This document shows positions 1 to 8,221 of a stretch of DNA of 33,254 bases, one piece after another. Source of the stretch: Actinomycetota bacterium (lineage in GTDB: Bacteria > Actinomycetota > Acidimicrobiia > Acidimicrobiales > CADCTF01); NCBI GenBank assembly GCA_019348255.1, contig JAHWJU010000015.1, forward strand, positions 1 to 33,254, given 5' to 3'. Below the pieces are notes generated by a model. That model searched no databases and was not told the DNA's origin. It worked only from the letters and a program-made list of their open reading frames with translations. A program made the translations under genes and the position numbers. How positions within the stretch are numbered: position 1 is the stretch's first letter; each line of letters opens with the position of its first letter.

Positions 1-54
1 CCGGTAGTCCTGGTCGAAGACCTCCGGCTCCCGGCTCCTGGTCAGCGTGGCCAC
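1..54 (-). CDS. N-terminal fragment of an unidentified protein (runs off the window)
   Basis: A GTG at 54-52 on the minus strand opens a frame of 18 codons that is still open at position 1. The peptide begins V-A-T-L-T-R-S-R-E-P-E-V-F. A TAACCT hexamer (67-62) sits 7 nt upstream of the GTG, the same -10-to-start geometry seen at many genes in this window, which supports a leaderless start here. The fragment is too short to name a family. It is divergent from the glycosyltransferase gene at 286. Confidence 0.45.
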   Translation of the reverse strand, partial: MATLTRSREPEVFDQDYR

Positions 55-61
55 GTCCCCG

Positions 62-67
62 AGGTTA
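62..67 (-). promoter_or_regulatory. putative -10 box, leaderless start of the minus-strand gene at 54
   Basis: TAACCT on the minus strand followed by 7 nt and GTG. It fits the TANNNT -10 pattern with transcription starting at the start codon. No -35 was assigned. Confidence 0.4.
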
Positions 68-285
68 GGGGATGCAGGTGTCCTGACCCTTTCATGACCC
101 GGGCGGCCGGGCGGTTCCGGCCTCGTCGTTTGCCATACGCTGGCACCAGCCGAGCACCGACGGTCGCTGGGCGGAAGCGACTGTCCGAAGCCTCCTCAGT
201 GCCGTGAACGGGAACACCGCGTGATCCTTCGATACCAGCTCATCCACCGTCGCGCCCCGGTTCGGCATTTCGAGAGGTTCCGGGA
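68..285. other. intergenic region between divergent genes
   Basis: No convincing gene is seen. It holds a TACGCT hexamer at 136-141 that could be a -10 box for the glycosyltransferase, which would give a leader of about 140 nt. A GAGAGG ribosome-binding site at 272-277 lies 8 nt before the TTG at 286. No strong hairpin was noticed. Confidence 0.35.
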
Positions 286-1035
286 TTGACTCCCCGGCTC
301 ACCGTCGTGGTGCCCGCTCTCAACGAGGCGGAGCGGATCGGCGGAACCATCACCGCGCTGCGACGGGCACTGCGGGACCTCGACGGTGGGTTGGAGCTGG
401 TGGTCGTGGACGACGGGTCCACCGACGCCACCGCCGATGAGGCCGAGCATGCCGGCGCCGACCAACTCGTGCGGCTCCCGGCGAACCGGGGCAAGGGAGC
501 GGCGGTGCGGGCCGGAGTCGCGGTCGCCTCCGGCCGCACCGTCGCCTACACCGACGCCGACCTCTCCTACCCGCCCGAGCAGCTGCTCGTCCTCCTCGAA
601 GAGGTGGAGCGGGGCGCGGGCTTCGTGGCCGGCAGCAGGAAGCACCTGGACACGGTGACCTTGATCCAGGGCCGCCGGCTGCGGGAGGTGAGCGGGCGGG
701 TCTTCAACCTCCTCTCCCGCCTCGTCGTCCTCGGCCGCTACCGCGACACCCAATGCGGCCTGAAGGCCTTCGATGCCGGCGCCGCCAGGCTGCTCTTCGG
801 GTGCGGTCGTGTCGAAGGCTTCGCCTTCGACGTCGAGCTGTTCCGGCTGGCGGAGTGGCTCGACATCCCCATCGTGGAGGTCGCGGTCACCGTCGCCAAC
901 GCCTCCTCGTCCACCGTCAACGTGGGGCGCGACTCCTGGCGGATGGTCGCGGACCTCCTGCGCATCCGGCGCTGGCTGGCGGACGGAACCTACGCCGCCC
1001 GTCTCGCCGCCCTTCGGGACTCGGGCGCGCAGTAG
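286..1035 (+). CDS. family 2 glycosyltransferase, DPM1/ALG5-like
   Basis: This 249-aa cytosolic GT-A glycosyltransferase probably transfers a sugar from a nucleotide sugar to a polyprenyl phosphate, as in dolichyl-phosphate mannose or glucose synthases. Seen in the sequence: an N-terminal strand VVVPALNEA, then VVDDGSTDAT around residue 40, a TDADLSYP segment near residue 85 supplying the DXD metal site, and DTQCGLKAF near residue 150, which is typical of the ALG5/DPM branch. There is no C-terminal membrane domain, so it is a soluble or peripheral form. The start is a TTG with a GAGAGG site 8 nt upstream; no better in-frame start precedes the conserved first strand. The acceptor and sugar cannot be told from sequence. 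The family call is firm and the precise substrate is open. Confidence 0.85.
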   Translation: MTPRLTVVVPALNEAERIGGTITALRRALRDLDGGLELVVVDDGSTDATADEAEHAGADQLVRLPANRGKGAAVRAGVAVASGRTVAYTDADLSYPPEQLLVLLEEVERGAGFVAGSRKHLDTVTLIQGRRLREVSGRVFNLLSRLVVLGRYRDTQCGLKAFDAGAARLLFGCGRVEGFAFDVELFRLAEWLDIPIVEVAVTVANASSSTVNVGRDSWRMVADLLRIRRWLADGTYAARLAALRDSGAQ

Positions 1036-1093
1036 TCGCGGTCGGGGCCAGAAAAGACCGGCACGATGAGCGGCGTGCGCCGGAACGGGCCTC

Positions 1094-1099
1094 TAGCCT
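1094..1099 (+). promoter_or_regulatory. putative -10 box, leaderless fxsA start
   Basis: TAGCCT followed by 6 nt and the ATG at 1106. No Shine-Dalgarno sequence is present, so transcription probably starts at the ATG. Confidence 0.45.
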
Positions 1100-1105
1100 C
1101 GACGC

Positions 1106-1489
1106 ATGTTCGCCTTCCTGGCGCTTCTCTTCCTGGTCGTTCCCTTCGTCGAGCTGTTCCTGCTGATCCAGGTCGGCCAAGCCGTCGGTGCACTGCCGAC
1201 CATCCTGGCGTTGGTCGTGGTGAGCGTCGTCGGGGCATGGCTGGTCAAGCGGGAGGGGATCGGGGTCCTGCGGCGGGCGCGGGAACAGGTGCAAGGCGGT
1301 CGGGTCCCCGGCAACGAGTTGGTGGACGGGGTGCTGATCCTGTTCGCGGGAGCCCTGCTGGTCACGCCGGGGTTCCTGACGGATGTGCTGGGAATCCTCC
1401 TGCTCGTTCCCCCGGTGCGGGTGATGCTGCGCTCGGCGGCCTCGGCCCGCCTGGCGCGGCGGGCCGCCCAGCGGATCGACCGCCTCTAG
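1106..1489 (+). CDS. fxsA: FxsA family membrane protein
   Basis: A 127-aa inner-membrane protein of the FxsA family. In E. coli, FxsA overproduction relieves phage T7 exclusion by the F plasmid; the normal role of the family is not well known. The chain starts directly with a hydrophobic segment (residues 1-24, with the PFVELFLLIQVG motif), has a second segment around 30-47, and a long hydrophobic stretch at about 76-108 containing LLVTPGFLTDVLG, the family hallmark. A short basic tail rich in Arg and Ala follows. The ATG is preceded by a -10-like hexamer at leaderless spacing. The next gene starts 7 nt after the stop, suggesting co-transcription with the Nudix hydrolase. Confidence 0.88.
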   Translation: MFAFLALLFLVVPFVELFLLIQVGQAVGALPTILALVVVSVVGAWLVKREGIGVLRRAREQVQGGRVPGNELVDGVLILFAGALLVTPGFLTDVLGILLLVPPVRVMLRSAASARLARRAAQRIDRL

Positions 1490-1496
1490 CAGTCCG

Positions 1497-2309
1497 TTGA
1501 TCACCCCTCGGGACGCAGCCACGGTGATGCTCGTCCGCGACGGCAGCGGCGGAATCGAGGTCTTCCTGCTCCGGCGGAACCTCCGGTCGGACTTCGTGGG
1601 CGGGGCATATGTCTTTCCCGGAGGCGCGGTCGACGAGGTGGACCGTCGGGCGGACCTGCAGGAGGTGTGCCGCGGTCTCTCCGACGACGCCGCCAGCCAG
1701 CGGCTGGGCCTGCCACGGGGCGGGCTCGCCTTCTGGGTGGCCGCGGTGCGGGAGTGCTTCGAGGAGGCCGGCGTGCTGTTGGCGATGCCGGCGGGAGCCG
1801 GCGCCGCGAGGTTGGTGTCCTTCAGGGACGAAGCGGTGGCGGCCCGCTTCCGCCTCCACCGGAAGGCGGTGGACTCCGGTGAGCGCCGCCTGGTCGAGGT
1901 TTGCCGGGACGAAGGTCTGGAACTGGCTGTGGACCGGATCCACTACTTCAGCCACTGGATCACCCCCGAGGGGCCACCGCGGCGGTACGACACCCGGTTC
2001 TTCGTAGCCGCTGCCCCACCCGAGCAGGTGCCCCTGCACGACGAGCGCGAGACCGTCGCGAGTCTGTGGCTTCGCCCGGCGGAGGCCCTCCGCCGGTACC
2101 GGGCGGGCGAGCTCGACCTCATCCTCCCGACGATCAAGAACCTGGAGGCCATCGAGCGCTTCGACAGCAGCACCTCGTTGTTGGCGGCCGCGGCGTCGAA
2201 GGTCGAGGTGCCGACCGTCGAGCCGCTGATCGTGCCGGGGCCGGATGGCAACGTGCGCATCCTCCTTCCGGGCGACGCCGGTTATGAGGAGGCGAAGGCC
2301 GGTGCCTGA
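1497..2309 (+). CDS. Nudix hydrolase, NUDT19-like
   Basis: A 270-aa hydrolase of nucleoside-diphosphate-linked substrates. It resembles the NUDT19/RP2 branch, some members of which cleave CoA or acyl-CoA to the 3',5'-ADP and phosphopantetheine parts. The Nudix box is split: PGGAVDEVD at residues 41-49 and AAVRECFEEAG at 82-92, separated by an insertion of about 30 residues. That split is characteristic of this branch. The catalytic glutamates of the RExxEE core are present. The TTG start lies 7 nt after the fxsA stop and leads straight into the first strand; it has no strong ribosome-binding site, so coupling to fxsA translation is likely. Its 3' end overlaps the next gene by 8 nt. The CoA substrate is a family-based guess. 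Confidence 0.85.
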   Translation: MITPRDAATVMLVRDGSGGIEVFLLRRNLRSDFVGGAYVFPGGAVDEVDRRADLQEVCRGLSDDAASQRLGLPRGGLAFWVAAVRECFEEAGVLLAMPAGAGAARLVSFRDEAVAARFRLHRKAVDSGERRLVEVCRDEGLELAVDRIHYFSHWITPEGPPRRYDTRFFVAAAPPEQVPLHDERETVASLWLRPAEALRRYRAGELDLILPTIKNLEAIERFDSSTSLLAAAASKVEVPTVEPLIVPGPDGNVRILLPGDAGYEEAKAGA

Positions 2310-3135
2310 GCTCAGGGCGGGGGTGGCGGAGGTGCTGAGCGAGCGGGTGGTGCGGGTGGTGGCACCGAACCCGGGGATGATGACCGGCCCCGGGACCAAC
2401 ACCTACCTGGTGGGCAAGGACGAGGTGGCGGTGATCGATCCCGGTCCTGACGATGCCGGACACCTCGACGCAGTGGCCGAAGCGGGAGCCGGGCGGATCC
2501 GGTGGATCGCCGTCACCCACACCCATTCCGACCACGCGCCAGGTGCAGTGGTGCTGCGCCGGCGCCTGGGACCCGAGGTCTCGCTCGTGGCCCACTCCGC
2601 CCGCGACGGCCTGGTGCCCGACGAGCTCGTCACCGACGGGCAGCGGGTCGGAGGTCCAGGACTGCACCTCCGCGCCCTGCACACTCCGGGCCACGCCTCC
2701 AACCACCTGTGCTTCCTCCTCGAGGAGGAACGCCTTCTGTTCTCGGGTGACCACATCATGAACGGCTCGACGGTGGTGATCAGCCCGCCCGACGGTGACA
2801 TGAGCGCGTACCTCGCATCGCTCGAGCGGGTTCGTGGTCTCGACCTGGCGGCCATCGCTCCGGGCCACGGGGCGGTGATCAACGATCCCGAGGCCAAGAT
2901 CGACGAGTACCTGTCCCACCGGTTCGCCCGGGAGCGGGCTGTCGTCGCCGCCCTGGCCGGCGCCGGCGAGGCCACCGTCGACCATCTGGTGGCACAGGTG
3001 TACGCCGACGTGAGGCCACAGCTGCATCCGGTCGCCCGGTTCTCCCTGTGGGCCCACCTGCGCAAGCTGGCTGCCGAGGGCCGGGTGACAGCCGGCGACG
3101 TCGACGACCTTGACACGACGTGGAGGCCGGCGTGA
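2302..3135 (+). CDS. metallo-beta-lactamase-fold hydrolase, LACTB2-like
   Basis: A 277-aa MBL-fold hydrolase. It carries the zinc-binding HTHSDH motif at residues 73-78, a further His in HTPGHASNH, and the GDH (SGDHIMNGS) and PGHG motifs. The C-terminal part forms a winged-helix-like region, as in the LACTB2 family, whose human member is a mitochondrial endoribonuclease; the bacterial substrate is unknown. The start chosen is GTG 2302, because a strong GAGGAGG site lies at 2286-2292 with 9-nt spacing; a longer in-frame opening from 2245 would lie deep within the Nudix gene and adds no conserved residues. Pairing of this gene with a NUDT19-like Nudix hydrolase suggests a shared operon. No lesion was seen. 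Confidence 0.85.
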   Translation: MPELRAGVAEVLSERVVRVVAPNPGMMTGPGTNTYLVGKDEVAVIDPGPDDAGHLDAVAEAGAGRIRWIAVTHTHSDHAPGAVVLRRRLGPEVSLVAHSARDGLVPDELVTDGQRVGGPGLHLRALHTPGHASNHLCFLLEEERLLFSGDHIMNGSTVVISPPDGDMSAYLASLERVRGLDLAAIAPGHGAVINDPEAKIDEYLSHRFARERAVVAALAGAGEATVDHLVAQVYADVRPQLHPVARFSLWAHLRKLAAEGRVTAGDVDDLDTTWRPA

Positions 3136-3202
3136 TCAACACGTCGGCATCGCCTGCGAGGCGAGGTGGGGTTGCCCGGGGGGTTCTGTACGGTTCTTCG
3201 CC

Positions 3203-3973
3203 GTGACCGTGCTCGCCGACCCCGACGCTTCTGACGCCATGGCCGGGTTCGGCGAAGGCGGAAAGGGTGCACCCGACCCCGCCGCCGCTCCGATCCTCAG
3301 TGCGACGTCCGTGCACAAGGTCTACCGGACAGGCGCCGAAGCGGTCGACGCCCTCAAGGGCGTCGACCTGACGGTCCGTGCGGGAGAGTTCGTGGCCGTC
3401 ATGGGTGCGTCGGGGTCGGGCAAGACCACGCTGCTGAACTGCCTGTCCGGTCTCGACGACATCGACGGCGGTTCGGTGGTGATCGGAGGCGAGGACGTCC
3501 ACGAGATGAGCGACGCCCGCCGGACCAGGCACCGGGCCTCGACCATGGGGTTCATCTTCCAGGCGTTCAACCTCATCCCCGTGTTCAGCTCCGCTGAGAA
3601 CGTCGAGCTACCGCTGCTCTTGGCGGGCGAGCCGGCGAAGGCGGCACGGGCGGCGGCCGTGGCCACGCTGGAGCGGGTGGGGCTGGGCCACCGGCTCAAC
3701 CACCGGCCGGCCGAGCTCTCCGGAGGTGAGCAGCAGCGGGTGACGGTGGCTCGGGCACTCGCCGGCCGGCCCCAGATCGTCTGGGCCGACGAGCCGACCG
3801 GCAACCTCGACTCCGAGACCGCGGCCCAGGTGATGGACCTGCTTCACGAACTGCACCGCGAAGGGCTGACCCTCGTACTGGTCACCCACGACCACGGGAT
3901 CGGCAACTCCGCCGAGCGGCGCATCGTCATGCGTGACGGCCAGATCGTGCTCGACGAACGACTGTCGAGGTGA
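3203..3973 (+). CDS. ABC transporter ATP-binding protein, MacB/LolD type
   Basis: The ATPase subunit of a MacB/LolD-type ABC system that drives the FtsX-like permease encoded immediately downstream. Walker A reads GASGSGKTT near residue 70, followed by the Q-loop (FIFQAFNLIP), the signature LSGGEQQR, Walker B with VWADEPTGNLDS, and the switch His in LVTHD. The LSGGEQQRV/EPTGNLD combination is typical of this exporter and mechanotransmission class rather than of importers. The start is uncertain: GTG 3203 is chosen, ATG 3239 is an alternative, and neither has a good ribosome-binding site. Reading further upstream would extend into the previous gene. The last codons overlap the permease start by 4 nt (GTGA), which indicates coupled translation. 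Confidence 0.88.
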   Translation: MTVLADPDASDAMAGFGEGGKGAPDPAAAPILSATSVHKVYRTGAEAVDALKGVDLTVRAGEFVAVMGASGSGKTTLLNCLSGLDDIDGGSVVIGGEDVHEMSDARRTRHRASTMGFIFQAFNLIPVFSSAENVELPLLLAGEPAKAARAAAVATLERVGLGHRLNHRPAELSGGEQQRVTVARALAGRPQIVWADEPTGNLDSETAAQVMDLLHELHREGLTLVLVTHDHGIGNSAERRIVMRDGQIVLDERLSR

Positions 3974-6972
3974 ACCAGGAGCGCCTTGTCGGCCTCCTGT
4001 GGGGGTCGACGGGGCTGACGACGGCAGCGGGTCTGGCCGCGCTCGGGGTGCTGCCGACGCCGGTCATCGTCCTGTCGGTTCCCTTCGTGGTGCTGGGCGT
4101 GCGCCGGCCGGTGCTGCGGCGCCTGGCCCTGCGCAACGCGTCCCGGCGACCGCGGGAGACGGCGCTCATCCTCCTCGGCGCCCTGCTGGGTACCGCCATC
4201 ATCACCGGCTCCGCCATCGTCGGCGACACGCTCGGTGCATCCATCCGCAGGAGCGCCTTCACCCAGCAGGGCCCGGTCGACGCGGTCGTCCGCACCACTT
4301 CTGGGTTCGACCGTCGGGCCGAGCTGTTCGAGGCGGTGGCAGCGGGAGCCGGCGGTTCAGCGGACGGGTTGTTGGCGCTGGTGAGCATCGACGCCGCCGT
4401 GGCCACCCCGGTGCCCCCCGACCGAGGTTCCGGTCCGCAAGCCCCACCCAGGGCGGAACCGCACGCGTCGGTGCTCGAGGTCGACTTCCGCGAGGCCCGT
4501 CGCTTCGGCGGCGATCCGGGCGCCACCGGCATCACCGGCCCCACGCCGGCGGGGGGAACGGCGGCCATCGGCAGGGACCTCGCCCGCACGCTGGCGGTAG
4601 GGCCGGGTGACCGCGTCGACGTCTACGCCTACGGGAACAAGCGGTCGTTCACCGTCGAGCGGGTGTTGCCCCGCCTCGGCGTGGCCGGCCTCCACTTCGG
4701 CTTCGGCAGCGAGTCGCCGAATCTGTTCGTCCCCCCCGGCACCGTCGCGGAGATGGTGGCCGCCGGCGGGGGGGCGGGTGCCCCGCCCACCGCGCTGGTG
4801 GCGGTGTCCAACCGGGGTGGAGTGATCCAAGGCGCCGAGGGCTCGGACGACCTGGTCGAGCGCATCTCCGAGAAACTCGCGGAGAACCAGATCCCGGCCC
4901 AGACGGCCCCCGTGAAGCAGGAGCTTTTGGATTCTGCGGACGAGCAGGGGCGTCAGTTCACGGAGCTGTTCACGTCGATCGGCTTCTTCAGCGTCATCGC
5001 CGGCATCCTGCTCCTGGTCTCGATCTTCGTGATGCTGGCCGAGGAGCGCAAGAAGGAACTGGGGATGCTGCGGGCGGTGGGGCTGCGGCGGTCGGGCCTG
5101 GTGGGCTCGTTCTCGCTGGAGGGCTGGATGTACGCCCTGGCTTCGGCCGCCCTGGGGACGGTTGCCGGGCTGGGCGTGGGCCGGGCCATCGTGTTCGTCA
5201 CGGCGGGGATCTTCCAGGGCGAGGGACCACTGTCGCTGGAGATCAAGTACGCCGCGACGCTGGCCAGCGTCCAGCGCGGTTTCCTCACCGGCTTCGTCAT
5301 GTCCCTGCTCACGGTGCTGGCTACGTCTCTGTGGATCTCCCGACTCAACGTCATCCGCGCCATCCGCGACCTGCCGGAGCCCCCAGTCAAGAAGCGCCGG
5401 CTCGCGGTCAGCCTCCTGCGTCTCGGCTCCCGGGCCTTGGCCGCCTTGGCCGGCACGCTCGTCACGGTGGCCGGGCTGAGCCTGGAGTCGGCGCCGGCAC
5501 TGCTCGTGGGTCCGCCGCTGGCGGCCCTGGGTGTAGCTGCGGTGGTCCGGGACTGGCTCGGCAAGCGCGGTGTCGACACGGCAGCAGCCGCCTTCTCCCT
5601 GACCTGGGCGGTGGCCTCCTTCGACGTCTTCCCCCAGGTGTTCAAGAACCCGGAGATCTACCTCTTCGTGCTGGACGGCGTGATCCTCACCGTCGCCGCG
5701 GTGATCCTCGTCAGCCGGCACCAGGTGTTGATCGGCCGGGCGGTCCGCCGCCTCGGTGGCGGCAGCAAGTCGATGGCCCTCCGGCTGGGCCTCGCCTACC
5801 CGCTGGCGCGGGCGTTCCGCACCTCCATCATCCTCATGACCTTCGCCCTCACCATGTTCACGCTGGTCTCCATCACGCTCTTTTCCGGCGTGTTCCAGAG
5901 CCAGATCGACGACTTCACCGAAGACGTCTCCGGCGGGTTCGACATCCGGGCCCTCTCGAACCCGTCCAGCCCCGTTGCCGCCGAGGAGGTTGCCCGTGAG
6001 CCGGGTATCTCGGCCGTGGCCCCACTCGCCGCTTTGGGCGCCGAGTTCCAGATGCCCTCGCGTGAGGCCGCCACGGGCTCCACCGGGAGGTTCGGGTCTT
6101 GGAGCGTGGCCGGCTACGACAGCCGCTTTGCCGACGTGGGCCCGCCCTCCCTGCAGAAGTTCCTCCCCCGCTTCCGGACGGCGGAGGAGGCGTGGCGGGG
6201 CGTCGCCGGCGATCCCACCCTCATCATCGTGGACGACTTCTTCCTCCAAGCCGGGGGCGGTCCGCCGGAGGCATCACCGGAGGTGGGGGACAAGGTCATC
6301 ATCCGCGACCCCGCCTCCGGCACCACCCGCGAGCTGACCATCGCGGCGGTGGCCAACGCCGGCGTGCGGGAGTCGCCTGCCTACATGGGCCTGGAGGGGC
6401 TGCGCCAGGTCGTGGGGGACCAGGCGGTGCCCAACCTCCTCTACGTGAAGACGGAGCCCGGCGTCGACGCGCAGAGCGTGGCCGAGCGGTTGAACGGCCG
6501 CTTCCTCTCCTCCGGGATGGATGCCGTCTCCTTCCGCAAGCTCGTCGGTGACGGCCTGGCCTCCCAGCAGCAGTTCTTCCGGTTGATGCAGGGCTACCTG
6601 GCTCTCGGCCTGGTGGTAGGGGTGGCCGGCCTGGGGGTGGTGATGGTGCGGGCGGTTCGCGAGCGCCGTCGGGAGGTGGGGGTGCTGCGCTCGCTCGGCT
6701 TCGACAGCCGCCAGGTCCGACGCGCCTTCATGGCCGAATCGTCCTTCGTGGCCCTGGAGGGCATCATCACCGGCACGCTGCTGGCCCACGTCTCGACGTG
6801 GCGGCTGCTCAACAGCGGGGCGTTCGGGGAGAGCCTCAGGTTCTCCATCCCGTGGTCGCAGGTCGCCCTGGTCGTGGTGCTGGCCTTCTTCGCCACGCTG
6901 GTGGCCACGGTGACACCTGCACAGCAGGCGTCACAGATCAGGCCGGCGGTCGCCCTGCGCATCGCAGATTGA
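3970..6972 (+). CDS. ABC transporter permease with two FtsX domains
   Basis: A 1000-aa membrane subunit partnering the preceding ATPase. Transmembrane segments lie near residues 15-45 and 62-85 (the latter at ALILLGALLGTAIITGSAI), followed by a large extracytoplasmic domain. The first FtsX domain is at about 328-455 with the EERKKELGMLRAVGL coupling motif. Several central helices follow (about 490-590). A second half begins near 610, has its own extracytoplasmic domain, and ends with an FtsX domain at about 865-1000 containing RERRREVGVLRSLGF. The protein is therefore a fused pair of half-permeases, common in actinobacteria. Substrate unknown; lipid, lipoprotein or peptide export and cell-wall signalling are all possible. 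It ends 14 nt before the convergent mrp gene. Confidence 0.85.
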   Translation: MNQERLVGLLWGSTGLTTAAGLAALGVLPTPVIVLSVPFVVLGVRRPVLRRLALRNASRRPRETALILLGALLGTAIITGSAIVGDTLGASIRRSAFTQQGPVDAVVRTTSGFDRRAELFEAVAAGAGGSADGLLALVSIDAAVATPVPPDRGSGPQAPPRAEPHASVLEVDFREARRFGGDPGATGITGPTPAGGTAAIGRDLARTLAVGPGDRVDVYAYGNKRSFTVERVLPRLGVAGLHFGFGSESPNLFVPPGTVAEMVAAGGGAGAPPTALVAVSNRGGVIQGAEGSDDLVERISEKLAENQIPAQTAPVKQELLDSADEQGRQFTELFTSIGFFSVIAGILLLVSIFVMLAEERKKELGMLRAVGLRRSGLVGSFSLEGWMYALASAALGTVAGLGVGRAIVFVTAGIFQGEGPLSLEIKYAATLASVQRGFLTGFVMSLLTVLATSLWISRLNVIRAIRDLPEPPVKKRRLAVSLLRLGSRALAALAGTLVTVAGLSLESAPALLVGPPLAALGVAAVVRDWLGKRGVDTAAAAFSLTWAVASFDVFPQVFKNPEIYLFVLDGVILTVAAVILVSRHQVLIGRAVRRLGGGSKSMALRLGLAYPLARAFRTSIILMTFALTMFTLVSITLFSGVFQSQIDDFTEDVSGGFDIRALSNPSSPVAAEEVAREPGISAVAPLAALGAEFQMPSREAATGSTGRFGSWSVAGYDSRFADVGPPSLQKFLPRFRTAEEAWRGVAGDPTLIIVDDFFLQAGGGPPEASPEVGDKVIIRDPASGTTRELTIAAVANAGVRESPAYMGLEGLRQVVGDQAVPNLLYVKTEPGVDAQSVAERLNGRFLSSGMDAVSFRKLVGDGLASQQQFFRLMQGYLALGLVVGVAGLGVVMVRAVRERRREVGVLRSLGFDSRQVRRAFMAESSFVALEGIITGTLLAHVSTWRLLNSGAFGESLRFSIPWSQVALVVVLAFFATLVATVTPAQQASQIRPAVALRIAD

Positions 6973-6986
6973 CCGGTGGGCCCCGA

Positions 6987-8180
6987 CTAGGGGGTGGCGG
7001 CCGGGGCGGGGCCGAGGTTCGATTGCACGACATCGAAGAGGCGGGCGCTGCAGCCGGACATCTCGACCAGTGGGATCGCCTCGTTCACCACCCGCTCGGC
7101 AATGGCGGCCACGGCGTCGCCCACCGGACCGGAACCGGCCAGGGCGGCCGGTTCGCCGGCATCGCCGCCACTGGCGACCGAAGGGTGAAGGGGGATCGAC
7201 CCCAGCAGGGGAACGCCGATCTCCACCGCCAGCCGCTCCCCTCCGCCGGCGCCGAACAGCGCGTACGACTGGCCGTGGTCGCAGGTGAAGGCGCTCATGT
7301 TCTCGATCACGCCGGCGACCCGCAGGTGTCCCTTGCGGGCCATGTCCGCGGCGCGGGCCGCCACCTTCTGGGCAGCCACCGCCGGCGTCGTCACGATCAG
7401 CATCTCGGTGCGGGGCAGCATCCGGGCCAGGCCCATCTGCACGTCGCTCGTGCCGGGCGGCATGTCGAGCAGCAGGTAGTCGAGCGCCCCCCACCGCACG
7501 TCTTCCAGGAAGTGCTGCAGGGCGCGGTTGAGCATGAGGCCCCGCAGCATGATGGCCTGGTCCTCCTCGGCGCCCTCGATCGACCCCATCGACACGACCT
7601 TCAACAGGCCATCAGGCGCCACCCGCTTCTCCAGCGGTGTGATGCGCAGCCGCCCTCCCTCGTCCTTGGCGGCGTCCACCCGGCCCGCCAGCCCGAGCAT
7701 GCGGGGGATGGAGAACCCGCCGATGTCGGCGTCGAGAACCCCGATCGTCATGCCCCGGGCCGCCAGCGCCACAGCGAGGTTCACCGTGACCGACGACTTG
7801 CCGACGCCGCCCTTGCCGGAGGCGATGGCGACCACCCGTGCGGTGGGCGGGATGTCGATGTTGACAGACTCGCGCTCGCTCGCCTTCCACCGGGCCCGGT
7901 CCATCAACGACCGCTTCTGCTCCGAGGTCATCTCCCCGAAGGTGACCTTGACCCGATCGGGCCCCCCGACACCGGGAACGCCGCCCACCCGGGTGCGGAC
8001 GTCCTTGAGCAACTGGGCCCGTAGCGGACAGCCGGCGGTCGTCAGGGAGATCCGCACCTCGAGCCGGCCGTCGTCCAGCCAGTCGAAGCCCTGCACCATC
8101 CCCAGGTCGACCACGTTGTCGCCCAGTTCCGGGTCGATAACGCCCCGGAGAGCATTGGTTATGGAGGTGTCGGCGACCAT
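6987..8180 (-). CDS. mrp: Mrp/NBP35-family Fe-S cluster carrier ATPase
   Basis: A P-loop ATPase that probably carries or inserts iron-sulfur clusters. An N-terminal MIP18/DUF59 domain (about 1-85, with VIDPELGDNVVDLGM and the Cys of TAGCPLR) precedes the Mrp domain with the deviant Walker A SGKGGVGKS near residue 121, LDADIGG and LLLDMPPGTSD. In many Mrp proteins a CxxC follows the ENMS motif and bridges the cluster; here the segment reads ENMSAFTCDHGQSY, so only one of the two Cys is kept. ATG 8180 is preferred because a TAAAAT -10 box lies 8 nt upstream, giving a leaderless start; ATG 8186, two codons earlier, would begin only 2 nt after that box. The divergent neighbours are an Fe-S-type regulator and an A-type carrier, which supports the role. 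Confidence 0.88.
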   Translation of the reverse strand: MVADTSITNALRGVIDPELGDNVVDLGMVQGFDWLDDGRLEVRISLTTAGCPLRAQLLKDVRTRVGGVPGVGGPDRVKVTFGEMTSEQKRSLMDRARWKASERESVNIDIPPTARVVAIASGKGGVGKSSVTVNLAVALAARGMTIGVLDADIGGFSIPRMLGLAGRVDAAKDEGGRLRITPLEKRVAPDGLLKVVSMGSIEGAEEDQAIMLRGLMLNRALQHFLEDVRWGALDYLLLDMPPGTSDVQMGLARMLPRTEMLIVTTPAVAAQKVAARAADMARKGHLRVAGVIENMSAFTCDHGQSYALFGAGGGERLAVEIGVPLLGSIPLHPSVASGGDAGEPAALAGSGPVGDAVAAIAERVVNEAIPLVEMSGCSARLFDVVQSNLGPAPAATP

Positions 8181-8189
8181 GCGCATGGA

Positions 8190-8213
8190 TTTTACCGGCC
8201 GTCGCTGGTAAAA
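8190..8213. promoter_or_regulatory. inverted repeat overlapping both divergent -10 boxes (mrp / SufR-like regulator)
   Basis: TTTTACC (8190-8196) and GGTAAAA (8207-8213) form perfect 7-bp arms around a 10-bp GC-rich spacer in an otherwise very GC-rich region. Read on the minus strand the left arm gives TAAAAT, 8 nt before the mrp ATG at 8180. Read on the plus strand the right arm gives TAAAAA, 7 nt before the regulator GTG at 8222. The arms therefore look like both the two divergent -10 boxes and the operator half-sites. Binding of the adjacent regulator is inferred. Confidence 0.6.
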
Positions 8214-8221
8214 ATCGTGTC

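Noticed and set aside
4357-6249. A 630-codon minus-strand frame antisense to the ABC permease
   Set aside because: Shadow frame; the composition is His/Gln/Gly/Arg-rich with no recognisable domain, while the plus strand gives a complete FtsX permease.
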